The notes beneath the pieces were generated by a model that had not been told where the DNA came from, did no database searches, and saw only the letters and a list, made by a program, of their open reading frames with translations. 64,000 nt of DNA from NCBI RefSeq assembly GCF_036323735.1, contig NC_086022.1, positions 66,599,202 through 66,663,201 on the forward strand, in the 5' to 3' direction. Of the stretch, positions 49,176 to 60,618 are shown one piece after another; the first letter of the stretch is position 1, and every line of letters starts with the position of its first letter. The stretch is from Rattus norvegicus. Its lineage: Eukaryota > Chordata > Mammalia > Rodentia > Muridae. A program made the position numbers and the translations under genes.

Positions 49176-51535
49176 CTGAGTCCATTTAGCACTGAATGTG
49201 ATTGCATGGTAGAGAAACACCTACTGGACCCTCTCCAAGACCACATCTCTGAAGAAAATGAACTCTATCTTCCCCAAGAAGCCATTACTTGCCAACAGCT
49301 GCCAAAGGGTCCCGTAATCCTCCCTCCCTCAACGAAGCAGCAGCTTTGAGCTTCCTAAAACCATAGGGCTTCATGAGCCCCTCCCTCATCCATGCTGGGA
49401 GTTTGGTTGGCTTGATCTTGTACAAGTCATGTTCATGCAGCCCCAGCCACTGTGACTTCATGGGCAACTGAATTGCCACGTCCATGCTACAGATATCTAC
49501 TTCCTCTGTCGTACGATCTTTCTCTCCCTCTACAATGATCTCTGAGCTTTGGTAGGAAGGGATGTGACACAGATGTCCCCTTTAGAGCCGAGCACTCCAC
49601 AGTCTATTATTCTTTGCATGCTGACTAGTTGTGGCTCTCTGTGTTAATCGCCATCTAGGTGGAACCCATGCCTGGTACTATTAACTGAGGCGAAAATGGT
49701 GGCTGGCTAAGTCATAGGTCCTAGTATTATTGTTTTGCTAAATAGCACAGTAACAAACTACCCTCTAAGTTTTTATCTTTATACCTATATAACTGGTATA
49801 TCTCTCAAACTCCATCAAAGAAGTTTATTTTCATACTTGATGGCATTAAAACAGAAACTCATGTTTTACTACTGCTCTGGGCCACTGGCATGAAGAAACT
49901 CTGATAAAAGGGGGGAGAGCAACTCTATACCCGTGGGCCTTGCCTGGGTGACTTGTAGTCACACACTGAGTTAGAGACAAGTTTTCTTTATCATTAAGAG
50001 AAGGGGTTATGTAATATCAAACAATAACAGAATTGCTTCATAAAACACAAAGCCACATACAAATGCAAACATAGCCTCAATCTAAAGTTGTCATTGCAGA
50101 CGACAGCTACTCTGAGGTTCATACTCTCGTGCACACACAGACACCCACACATGCACACACATTGTGATTAACATAAATGCTTGATGTAAAGATAAAATAG
50201 CTGCACAAATAAAACCAGAAGAAAAAGTCAGAAGCTAAGGGGGTTGGGATGCAGTTTGTCCTTTTGTTTTTCAGTGTCCGAGAGCTGCCTCCGATGACCA
50301 TCCTGCAGGGTTGCTGTTATGGATCAGAGATGAGCAGGAACTCAGGGAAAACTACGAAGCATCATGGGGTCAAGTGATTTTTTTGCTGAACACTAAGATC
50401 TCGTGAGATACCAACAAAGGGTCCCGTATTCCTCCCTCCCCTCAAAGCAAAAGCAGCTTTGAGCTTCCTAAGGCAGATGAATGTAGCAAAGGTGTTTAGT
50501 GTTTTATATAAGCAGGGCCATTTATGCAAACAACATTCCCCTTTTACTTCTGCATGTGACTTTCGTGCTCTCTAGAATATGATTTGGTAGGGAAATGAAC
50601 TGTGCGAATGGACGGCGCAACTACTAATCCAGGTCATCTAAGTATCTAACTCTTAATGATCCCCAGACTTCGCACCCCACTTACCCCGTAACAGCCTCTC
50701 CTGTGGGACATCGGCTGATCAGAAGCATACATGGGGAAGTATTCTATACAAATCTCAATTGTAGCACTCATCAGGAGTGCTGTGACAGTAACGGTTTTTA
50801 ACAGCCACTATGGATGGACCACCCCTGTGCTACTCAAAACATACAGGTGATCCATTGACTTCTCCGGCCATCATCCACCAGACACACAAAGGGAATGCCC
50901 TTCATGGAAGACTCCACTTCCTTTTTCCACACATACCCACTGCCAAAGGTAGTCAGCAGTAGAGAGTCTGACTATAAAAAAATCATTCTGTAGACCATTG
51001 TTGCTTCTGGCTCTGCACCCTGAGTCATCTTGATTCATTAGCCCCTCAGTATCCTGATAGAGGAGCGGCCTCTGGTAGACAGCAGGCTTTTCCATCCCTG
51101 ACTGAATCAGCTTCAGACTGGCACCCAAACAATTCTGAAAGCTGGCTTTGCCTCCCGGACACTCCTGCCATACAAACACATGACTCCCCAGGCTAACAGC
51201 CTGCACCCACTACAGCCAAGCTGCCACCACCTGCGTGTGGATCATCAATCTGCCAGGCTGGACTCCCCAGTCTTTGTGTGCAGGTCCCAGATCAGATCAC
51301 ATGCAGATGAGGCTTGCTCTGCTCCCGGAACAGTGTGGGTTCCTCAGGGATGAACACCTGCCATACCTGAATAAATAGCTAGAAGGACAGTCCCTAGCAA
51401 CACATGCTAGGCCTTGAGTCTCTCATTCTTTCTACTGGTAACGAACAGGAATAGACATATAGCAGGAGCATTCTGTTTGAGATGAAGTAGGCAGAACTGG
51501 GTTTATGATCATTGTCTCTCTCACATGAGTTTGCA

Positions 51536-51538
<3 letters not shown>

Positions 51539-51578
<40 letters not shown>
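51539..51578 (+). repeat. (GT)n microsatellite, 20 units
   Basis: Uninterrupted GT dinucleotides at the tail side of the adjoining minus-strand B4. Confidence 0.98.
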
Positions 51579-51581
<3 letters not shown>

Positions 51582-51860
51582 ACACATTTGGAGGCCAGAT
51601 TCATGTGTCACTCATCAGAAGCCATCCATCTTGGTTTTTGAGCCTTGGGTCTTGCACTGAGACCCAGGGCTCAGTGATTAGGAGAGACTGACAGGCCAGC
51701 AACCTGGAGGAATCTGCTTGTTTCTAACCCTCCATCTGGTTGCTAAGACTGTAAGTGCATCTACTACATCCAATTTCTTTTCTTTTTACATGAGTTCTAA
51801 GGATTAAACTCAGGTCCCCTTGCTTGTACGGCCAGCCTTCTACCAACCAAGATATCAGCC
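51579..51860 (-). mobile_element. B4 SINE, diverged
   Basis: On plus: TTTGGAGGCCAGATTCATGTG, TTTTTGAGCCTTGGGTC, GACAGGCCAGCAACCTGG, then TTTACATGAGTTCTAAGG, ATTAAACTCAGGTCCCC and TTGCTTGTACGGCCAGCC. Reverse-complement B4 with its CA tail as the (GT)n at 51539. Confidence 0.7.
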
Positions 51861-51971
51861 CAGACCTCTCATTGTATATTTTAATCACCAGAAAAAGTTT
51901 TCTTCATATACGCCAGATGGTAGCTGCCCTTGCATGCTTCATCCAAGTCTATTTCAAGAATTCAAGGCCAT

Positions 51972-52678
51972 TTACCAATCCTACAACAGATAGAGGCCTT
52001 ATATCCAAAATATACAAAGAACTCAAGAAGTTAGACCACAGGGAAACAAATAACCCTATTAAAAAATGGGGCTCAGAGCTAAACAAAGAATTCACAGCTG
52101 AGGAATGCCGAATGGCGGAGAAACACCTAAAGAAATGTTCAACATCTTTAGTCATAAGGGAAATGCAAATCAAAACAACCCTGAGATTTCACCTCACACC
52201 AGTGAGAATGGCTGAGATCAAAAACTCAGGGGACAACAGATGCTGGCGAGGATGTGGTGAAAGAGGAACACTTCTCCATTGTTGGTGGGATTGCAAACTG
52301 GTACAACCATTCTGGAAATCAGTCTGGAGGATCCTCAGAAAATTGGACATTGAACTGCCTGAGGATCCAGCTATACCTCTCTTGGGCATATACCCAAAAG
52401 ATGCCCCAACATATAAAAAAGACACGTGTTCCACTATGTTCATTGCAGCCTTATTTATAATAGCCAGAAGCTGGAAAGAACCCAGATGCCCTTCAACAGA
52501 GGAATGGATACAGAAAATGTGGTACATCTACACAATGGAATATTACTCAGCTATCAAAAACAACGGCTTTATGAAATTCGTAGGCAAATGGCTGGAACTG
52601 GAAAATATCATCCTGAGTGAGCTAATCCAAACACAGAAAGACATACATGGTATGCACTCACTGATAAGTGGCTATTAG
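51972..52678 (+). pseudogene. L1 ORF2 C-terminal fragment (235 codons)
   Basis: The uninterrupted frame from the truncation point to the stop at 52676-52678 contains GLISKIYKELKKLD, the cysteine-rich knuckle C-x3-C-x7-H-x4-C (CWRGC...HCWWDC at about 52243-52296), LPEDPAIPLLGIYP and the ending HGMHSLISGY. The endonuclease and reverse transcriptase domains are lost. An apparent upstream extension to 51824 is outside the L1 and is chance. Confidence 0.95.
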
Positions 52679-53399
52679 CCCAAATGCTTGAATTACCCTA
52701 AATGCCTAGAACAAATGAAACTCAAGACAGATGATCAAAATGTGAATGGTTCACTCCTTCTTTAAAAGGGGAACAAGAATACCCTTGGCAGGGAAGAGAG
52801 AGGCAAAGATTAAAACAGAGACTGAAGGAACACCCATTCAGAGTCTGCCCCACATGTGGCCCATGCATATACAGCCATCCAATTAGACAAGATGGATGAA
52901 GCAAAGAAGTGCAGACCGACAGGAGCCGGATGTAGATCGCTCCTGAGAGACACAGCCAGAATACAGCAAATTCAGAGGCGAATACCAGCAGCAAACCACT
53001 GAACTGAGAATAGGACCCCCGTTGAAGGAATCAGAGAAAGAACTGGAAGAGCTTGAAGGGGCTCGAGACCCCATATGTACAACAATGCCAAGCAACCAGA
53101 GCTTCCAGGGACTAAGCCACTACCTAAAGACTATACATGGACTGACCCTGGACTCTGACCTCATAGGTAGCAATGAATATCCTAGTAAGAGCACCAGTGG
53201 AAGGGGAAGCCCTGGGTCCTGCTAAGACTGAACCCCCAGTGAACTAGACTGTTGGGGGGAGGGGGACAATGGGGGGAGGGTGGGGAGGGGAACACCGATA
53301 AGAAAGGGGAGGGGGGAGGGGGATGTTTGCCCGGAAACTGGGAAAGGGAATAACACTCGAAATGTATATAAGAAATACTCAAGTTAATAAAAAAAAAAA
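51972..53399 (+). mobile_element. Rat L1 LINE, 5'-truncated, with 16-bp target duplications
   Basis: A 1.43-kb insertion with the ORF2 C-terminal part, a 3' UTR with the GGGGGGAGGG polypurine tract (about 53254-53325), AATGTATATAAGAAATACTC, AATAAA and a poly-A tail. It is flanked by perfect repeats AAGAATTCAAGGCCAT at 51956-51971 and 53400-53415. This is a typical target-primed insertion and fairly young. It is antisense to Dgki. Its sequence is almost the same as the L1 tail at 13890-14932. Confidence 0.97.
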
Positions 53400-53484
53400 A
53401 AGAATTCAAGGCCATCCCTGTGGGCAGATGTCATAGTACCTCATGTCTGAAATGAGAGGCTTCTGACACTCCCCAAAAGACACC

Positions 53485-53486
<2 letters not shown>

Positions 53487-53530
<44 letters not shown>
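53487..53530 (+). repeat. (CA)n microsatellite, 22 units
   Basis: Uninterrupted CA dinucleotides. Confidence 0.97.
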
Positions 53531-53535
<5 letters not shown>

Positions 53536-53622
53536 TGTGCGCGTGTAAGTAGAAGCACAAAGAAGGTGTCACAGTCCCAGGGGAGGTCAACACAGATTTC
53601 TCCTCAACAGTAGACCTTGTTT

Positions 53623-53648
53623 AAAAAAAAAAAAAAAAAAAAAAAAAA
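53623..53648 (+). repeat. Poly-A run (26 A)
   Basis: Long A homopolymer. No recognisable retroposon body directly upstream, so its origin is unclear. Confidence 0.95.
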
Positions 53649-54616
53649 CCAGCGTCGGACAAAATACCTAACTATCTTATTCCAGTCAATAGCCTGAAAT
53701 TACGAGTAGGAATGGCAGGAAAAGAGGGAGATCATGGCCATTTGTTAATTGACTGTCATTTCATGATTCTCACGAAACAGGCAGTCACCACTGTTTCAAA
53801 GAGGAAGCCAAGACTCGGAGAAGCCAGGCAGGTCTTGGGTTTTCATCCAGTTCTTTTGGCACATAGATCCGTGTGTCGTAATCTCTCAGCCAATCTTGTG
53901 TCACAAAGCCTCCAAAACGCAGCTTCCCCAATAAGACTACATTTGTCAAATTATAAGGAACAATGGAGATAGCTGAGAATGAAGGTCGGGTGTCACATGA
54001 CTTATCCCTTTCCACCAAATCTTACACATTAGGAAAGAACAAAGGAAGGAAACAGCAGCCATTAGCCACCCCACAGAAGCAAGGTGACATACGCACGTCT
54101 AAAATTAGAGAAGATATATCTGGTAAGAGAGTTCTGAAGTCTGACAGTTCCTTTCCCTTCTCACTCAACCTACGCATGCTCGGTCACCTAACCATCTACC
54201 TCCTCTCTCTCCCCGCAGCTCACAGCTACCCGCCTATGAGCCTACTCGCTCCGAAACCACATCCCCCTCCACCTAGATCCTCAAGAGTGCCAAAGTCATC
54301 TTTCTTAATGAGCACCCATGGTAGAGGTGGTGTCTAGCTAGCTAGACAAGCTAACACAGCTCACAAGATGGCTGCACTGTTCATTTTCGAGCCATGCCCT
54401 GAGTGCCACAATCTTGGTGACAAAACCACACAAATGTTTGCTCTCAGAGTCATGGAGGTAAGAGTACAAAAAAATCAAGGTGTCAACCTAGGTGAAGGCC
54501 CTTCTGAAGAGGAAGCTTCTGTGCTTCTCTCTAAGTTTCTGCCAGCAGCTTATGGGCCTCATTATTCTGGGCTTGTAGCTGTATCAGTCGAGCATCTGCC
54601 TCTAGTGTCAGTCACC

Positions 54617-54660
54617 TCTCTGTCTCTCTCTCTGTCTCTCTATGTCTCTGTCTCTCTGTC

Positions 54661-54730
<70 letters not shown>

Positions 54731-54733
54731 TGT
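54617..54733 (+). repeat. Compound (TCTG)n-(TC)n-(TG)n microsatellite
   Basis: TCTCTCTG mosaic, then (TCTG)n, (TC)n and (TG)n blocks in succession. Confidence 0.97.
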
Positions 54734-55083
54734 TCTTATAGGATTACTGTGTACCCTCCTCTAGGATGAACCTATTCTAATGGATTATTATCTAGTATCA
54801 TAATTTCAAAATAAGCTCATGACCAAGCAGTTCTGGCCACGAGCACATCAGTGTACCCTGCAGGAGCACACAGATGGGTGCACTACCTGCTACCATTTGC
54901 CAGGTGCAGAAGGCAGTCTACCTGACTGGTCTGGATCTCTGTACGAAGTTTACAAGCAGCTCTCTACCCTGACAGTGGACGATCTGCCTACTCTATATGA
55001 GGCACCAAAGACTCTCATGAGGCCGATCTGGCCTGGGAGACAGGACTTTAAAAGAACAAAAGTAAAAATTATATAGTTCTTAC

Positions 55084-55502
55084 TGTATCAGTTGCTTTCT
55101 GCTCCTGTGATAGAAACAAAAAAAAAAACAAAAACAAACAAACAGCAACAAAACAAAGACAAACAAACAAACAAAAAACACCTGTCATGACCCAAGGAAA
55201 CTGAGAAGAAAGGACTTACTTAGACTTAGAGGCCCAGAGGAAGATACCATAGCAACAGTTGGGGACATGGCAGTTGGTGGCCAGAGCAGAAAGCTAAGAG
55301 GTCACACCACACACAGGGAGCAGAGAAAGTGAACCGGACATGGGGAGGCTGTAAACTCTCAAAGCCTGTCCTCAGTGACATGCTTCCTCCAGTAAGCTTC
55401 CATGTCCTGAACGTTCCAGAACCTCCCCAGACAGCACCACCCACTAGAGACTGGCTGTTCAAAACCATGAGCTAATATAGAACATTTCTCATTCAAACGG
55501 CA
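55084..55502 (-). repeat. 3' LTR of the minus-strand MaLR
   Basis: TG...CA ends (TGTATCAGTTGC to ATTCAAACGGCA). An A-rich (CAAA)n insertion of about 65 bp sits at 55118-55182, within the part homologous to CTGTGATAAAACACC. Confidence 0.65.
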
Positions 55503-55665
55503 AGCATTCCACCCTTGTCCCTAACAGGCTCATGGACATAACGTAAAACAACATGCATTTAGTCCAACTTGAACGTATCCTTGGTCTTTAACAGTCTCAA
55601 TACTGTTTAACGGTCCAGAATCTCTTTTGAAACTAAAGGTAACCTCTTAATTTCAACTCTGCTGC

Positions 55666-56078
55666 TGTGCTGGCTAGTCTTACGTCAACCGAACAGAAGC
55701 CAGAGTTATCTGAAAGGAGGAAACCTCAATTGAGAAGATGCTTCCAAAGGATGGGGCTGTGGGTGAGCCTGTAGGAAACTTTCTCAATTAGCAATTGATG
55801 GGGGATGGCCCAGCCCATAGTGAGTGGCACTATCCCTGGGCGAGTGGTCCTGGGTTATATAAGAAAGCAGGCTGAGCAAGCTACGGGGAGCAAGTCAGTA
55901 AGTAGCACCCCTCCATGGCCTCTGCATCAGCTGTTGCCTCCAGGTTTCTGCCCTATTTGAGTTCTTGTCCTGACTTCCTTTAATGATGAACAGTAATATG
56001 GAAGTGTGAGTCAAATAAACCCTTCCCTCCCCAACTAGCTTTTAGGTCATGCTGGTTCATCATGAAACCCTAACTACA
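55666..56078 (+). mobile_element. Plus-strand solo LTR inserted in the MaLR interior
   Basis: TGTGCTGGCTAGTCTTACGTC, AGGAGGAAACCTCAATTGAG, GATGGGGGATGGCCCAGCCC, CTGGGTTATATAAGAAAGCAGG (TATA box), GACTTCCTTTAATGATGAAC, CAAATAAACCCTTCC (polyadenylation signal) and GAAACCCTAACTACA. A complete-looking LTR with promoter and poly-A signals, opposite in orientation to the element around it. The right end and the duplication are not certain. Confidence 0.75.
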
Positions 56079-57288
56079 AATTACACACTTCCAACATACG
56101 AAAGCACAAAATATGCACTTCCCATTCCAAGAAATAAAAGGAATGTGGGCGTAATGAGTACCAAAGCAAGACCAAACCCAGCATGGCAAATACCAAACAC
56201 TGTAGCTCCACAACCAGAACCAGGGGATTCATCATCCAAGAATTTGAATTACCCTGTACCTTCAGCTTTGCGGTCTACAACATCTATCTACCTCTCGAGC
56301 TGGTTGAGTCCTTGTGTACTTGATGTAGGCTCTGCTCTACTTGGCATATGTCTGGCATTTCTGGCATATGTCTGGCATGTCCAACATCTTGGGATTTCTG
56401 ATGCAGCCCAGGCTTCACCTCCACGGCATCATGCAACAGCCTCTCACAGCTCTTTGCAGGAACTCCAGCCCTGCCACAGACTGCCTGCCCTCAGTGGCTC
56501 TCTGGGGACTGCAGAGAAAGAATCCATGACCCCCTCATTCCAGCATATTTCATGCCTCAAAAGAAAGTGTTTCGTGGAAGACAGCACCAAGTTCAGCTGT
56601 AAAATTGGGTAGGACCCTTGCTAATACCTTAAGGGTTGTATTTAGATGAATGCTGTTGCTTTCTAGAAATGGGAAACTTCTTAGGCCTTTTCCTTTGACA
56701 CATTGGAAGATCAGACCAGTGGAGTCTTTCTGTGGGAGCACAGTCTTATTTTAATGCAGAGTAGGAGGCTTTCCTTTAATGGTGTTAATCTCCTCAACAG
56801 AACTTTTTCTTTAGCACATGACCTTGTTGCCACACTAATGTCTATTCCTCTAAGATCCCCACATCTTATATTTATTTCTGATGCACTTGCTGCTTTTTTC
56901 ATTGTTGACCACATAAGACTAATAGATGATACCATGAATCTGATGCTCTGCTAAAATTTCTTCCACCAAAGAAACTGGCTCATTGCTTCTCTTTTAACCT
57001 CATGCAAGTTCTTAGGACTTGAGCAGAAGACAAGTAGGTTCTTTCCTAATGGATTATGTGAACAGCCTTCAGTCAAGTTACTCATAAAATCCTTGTTTCC
57101 CTCTGAAACCTCTGAGCCAGGTCTCCAGGACTTACATTCCAGGCTTCTACTAGAACAAAATATTAAGCTCGGCTTAGAATATTTTGAGTCCAAAGTTCCA
57201 AATTCCTCCACATTCCTCAAAAACAAACAAACAAAGACAGGGTCAAGTTCTTGACAGCAACAACCCTATTTCTCCTGGTATCAGCTTC

Positions 57289-57618
57289 TGTATTAGTTAC
57301 ATTTCTGTGGCTATAATAAGGTAGCACAGCCAAAGGCAACTTAAGGTAGAGCTGATTATGGCTTCTGCCTCCAGGTGGTTAAAGAGCCGTAACAGTAAGA
57401 AAAGCAATGGCAGAAAGATGTCAAGACCACACTGCAACCCTACGCACAGAAGCAGAGAGTGAACTGGAGGTACAGCGAGGCTATAAGCTCTCAGAGCCTG
57501 CCCCAAGTGCTGCACTTCCTCCAGCAAAGCTACTCCACCAATACCTCCCCAAATAGTGCCACCGCGGGAGACTAAGTAGTCAAGTACACGAGACTGTGGG
57601 GGATTTCAAATTGCAACA
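57289..57618 (-). repeat. 5' LTR of the minus-strand MaLR
   Basis: TGTATTAGTTACATTTCTGTGG at the left and TTTCAAATTGCAACA at the right. The flanking pentamers CGCAC (57619-57623) and CTTAC (55079-55083) agree in three of five bases, so the original duplication is only weakly supported. Confidence 0.65.
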
Positions 57619-58900
57619 CGCACTCACAATTGAGAAGCCCTAACATGAAACTCGATAGATAATACTTAAGATATACAAAGACAATCACAGAAACAAAAGA
57701 TAGTGAAATAATGTTCAAAGTTCCATCAGTTCACGAACCTAAGTCAGTCTGTCTGGAGGCCATTTCCTCCCCACGCACACTGCCTATAGGTGCATGCCCA
57801 GCCCCTCATGATCAAGGCTGGTGTTTAAGCCTACAGATGGCTATGTCCAAGTCTCTTTCAAATATATGATCAGATGTGCACTGGTGTGCTCTCTGGATAA
57901 AATCTTCCGGGGACAGGCACGGGGCTGAGTATCTTTTCCCATCAGCACAAGGATAGAATACTTTTATTACAGTCCTCACTGAACAATGAAGTCATCAAGT
58001 AGTTACAGCTGTCTAACTTACATTCTCAGCATTTCTGAAGTTCCCTGGTGCTGGGTTCTCAGACCACATAACACAAGAGAATAAACGAATGCAGAAAGGT
58101 GTATGAAAATAAACTTCACGTGTTATGGCAAGGCGGCTGATCGACACATAGGCTAACAAACCTGTTTGATACAAAAACCACGTGGTGGAAGTTACGAGAA
58201 GACTGATTCCCAAGTTTCTGTTTGTCCTCATGACAAGCATGCTATGCTGCACATCCTCCCCAAGATTAATTAATGTAAATAAAAATGTTTAATATCACCA
58301 AACTAGAGTAGAATTTTACTTAGTTTTTCTTCCAACAATCACACTGGGAAACAGAGAGGCTTCTACTCTAGTTTCCTTGTATTTCCAGCCCTTTTTCTTC
58401 CTTACGCCATGAAGAAAAGAAGAAATCAAGAAAGACAGGAAGGGAGGACTACTGACTTGGGAAATCTTGACTACGTGGGACTAAATTTAATCCCATGAAA
58501 ACGCTGGCACAGATGTTCTATAGTACTGGATGTTGTCACCAGATGTTACAGGATATTTGATTATTGTATATAGAAAAACTAATTGTTAGCAAAATATAAA
58601 AACTTAAGAAGATGTCAGATGCAACTTAAGTGTGCCCTGTAGAGACGTTGTTTGGGTGTGCCTGTAAAAGCCTCCACAGATAAGAGTGCCTAAGAGTGGA
58701 AAATTTCTGCCTATTTTAAGGCAAGTCGCTTGGGAGAAGGCTTGTGGTCTTTGCTCTATGATCTGAGAAGTCAGCTGAATGGCCGTGAGCTTCTCCACAA
58801 TAAATTGAAATGGTTAGGTCCCTAATGACTTGTCTTAGAGACTCCCACCTCCACCAGGGTAAAATAGTTCAGCCTGTCAAGGGTGTAGGGGAGGAGCTTT

Positions 58901-59203
58901 TTTCTTTTTCTTTTTAAATTGGATATTTTCTTTATTTACATTTCAAATGTTATCCCCTTTCACAGTTTCCCCTCTGGAAACCCCCTATTCCATTCTCCTC
59001 CCCCTGCTTCTATGAGGGTGTTCCTCACCCACCTACCCACTCCCTCCTGCCTCCCCGCCCTGGCATTCCCCTACACTGGGACATCAAGCCTTCACAGGAC
59101 CAAGGGCCTCTCCGCTCATTTGATGCCCAACAAGGCCATCCTCTACTACCTATGTGGCTGGAGCCATGGGTCCCTCCATGTGTGCTCTTTGGTGGTTTAA
59201 TCA
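58901..59203 (-). mobile_element. Old rodent L1, 3' end only
   Basis: On plus: a T-rich tail, TATTTTCTTTATTTACATTTC, AAATGTTATCCCCTTTC, CTGGCATTCCCCTACACTGG, TCACAGGACCAAGGGCCTC and AACAAGGCCATCCTCTACTACC. This is the reverse complement of a rodent L1 3' UTR, a different and older subfamily than the two plus-strand copies. Probable duplications are TAGGGGAGGAGCTTT (58886-58900) and TAGGAGAGGAGTTT (59204-59217). Same strand as Dgki. Confidence 0.88.
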
Positions 59204-59832
59204 TAGGAGAGGAGTTTAGAGACTTCTTTTACAGCAATTGGACCTTTGATAGTGCACTCTCGCTCCCCACCTCACCCTCTCTTGGTTTGAAGAACCTTAT
59301 GGAAGGAGCTCCAGGTAAGAGATGAGATTTTCTCTTTGGGCTTACAGGAACAACAGAGAAGCAGCTGGCAGAACACAGGTAAAACAGTATTCTAGGAAAG
59401 AGAGTTGGGTTCGGAGGAGCTCGAGAGAAAGCTAGAGTAGCTCAGTAGAATTACACAGAGATTTCTAAAGAGTTAGCAGTTTAGCTGTAGAATCAGACTT
59501 ATAAATAGATATTTTGTATACAGTTAAGAAAATAAAATTACCTTGCTGAGCTAGCAGACTTTTTTACCTCAGTTTAAGCCTCTCGTGTCTTTATTGGTAT
59601 AAATATTAGTTAAATTTAAACAGTTAAATATTACAACCAGAATTCCCCCCCCCCAAAAAAAAATTAAAGGTTTTCACATCAGGTTATTCAGTACTGAAGC
59701 TCTGGAGCGAACTCCGCTATGACAGTACTCAGTGGGATGCAGTCACCAGCTTACATTCCATATGCTCCAGCATCAGCTAGAATCATCGATCTACACAGCA
59801 TCAGGAGGCTCTGCCCTTCTAGTACATCCCGA

Positions 59833-60066
59833 GTTTCATTTATTTACTGAGATGGGGTCACAGATAGCCCAGACTGGCCCTTACACTAACTATACCATCA
59901 AGGCCAGTCTTGAATTTCTGATTCTCCTGTCCCCGTGTATGAAGTGCTGAGATTATGTACGTGCACCGCCATGCCTGGATTTAAGCTCTGCTATGCTGAG
60001 GATCGGATGAGAGCTTTGTGCACACCAGGCAAACATCACACAAACTGACCTACATCCACAGTCCTA
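59833..60066 (-). mobile_element. B4 (ID-B1 composite) SINE
   Basis: On plus: GAGATGGGGTCACAGATAGCC, CAGACTGGCCCTTACACTAAC, AAGTGCTGAGATTATGTACG and GCACCGCCATGCCTGG (B1 part), then GAGAGCTTTGTGCACACCAGG and CACAAACTGACCTACATCC (ID-like part). Confidence 0.7.
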
Positions 60067-60482
60067 GCTTTGGTTTTAAATAGAAGTTCCAGTGTCCATG
60101 TAGATGAGGGTGACATCCCAGTATCCTTGATACAGCTCTCATTCACCCTCTGGGCTACAGACCACTAATGTTAACAGCTATATTCACCTTTAAGTTTGCT
60201 GTGGTTTAGACAACACAGTGTGCAGTCATGCTCTGTGAGATCACTGACCTTTATAGCATGTTCCCTGTTTGGGTTGACAATCATGGAGACATACCCAAGC
60301 CCATCTGTCCTTTCTGTCCTTCCCATTCCTCCTGACAACAGACTCCTTTGGTGCTCACACACCTTGACTGTTGCCTTGCTCTGAAGAGCTCACTCCTGCC
60401 TCTGAGTGTAGCTGGTCTTTGCTAATTTGTAGGTTCTTTTTCCCACCCTTAATCCCTGCAGTTTCACTTCCTAATACTAGAT

Positions 60483-60618
60483 GAGAGAGAGAGACAGACA
60501 GACAGACACAGACACACAGACACAGACACAGACACAGACACAGACACAGACACAGACACAGACACAGACACAGACACAGACACAGACACAGACACAGACA
60601 CAGACACAGACACAGAGA
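60483..60618 (+). repeat. Hexanucleotide (CACAGA)n array, about 135 bp
   Basis: Short (GACA)n block, then about 20 near-perfect ACAGAC units. The minus strand reads as a Ser-Val repeat, an artefact. Confidence 0.97.

Larger units (their letters stand above)
55084..57618 (-). mobile_element. MaLR-type LTR retrotransposon, minus strand, interrupted
   Basis: Two antisense LTRs of one family bound an internal region: the 5' LTR is at 57289-57618 and the 3' LTR at 55084-55502. Both begin TGTAT(T/C)AGTT on plus and share GTGAAC(T/C)GGA, GCACTTCCTCCAG-like and ACCTCCCC blocks. Just inside the 5' LTR, on the minus strand, TGATACCAGGAG resembles the tRNA-Leu-type primer site of MaLR elements. The interior (GTAAGTCCTGGAGACCTGGC, GAGTAACTTGACTGAAGGC) is like non-coding rodent MaLR internal sequence as I remember it. 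It encodes no protein. A plus-strand LTR lies inside. Confidence 0.68.

Noticed and set aside
54368..54769. 133-codon frame with a good initiation context (ACAAGATGGCT)
   Set aside because: It ends in a microsatellite and has no recognised domain. The AAGATGGC word is a common chance YY1-like match.
56049..56612. 187-codon plus-strand frame
   Set aside because: Starts in the LTR end and runs antisense through MaLR internal sequence, which is non-coding.
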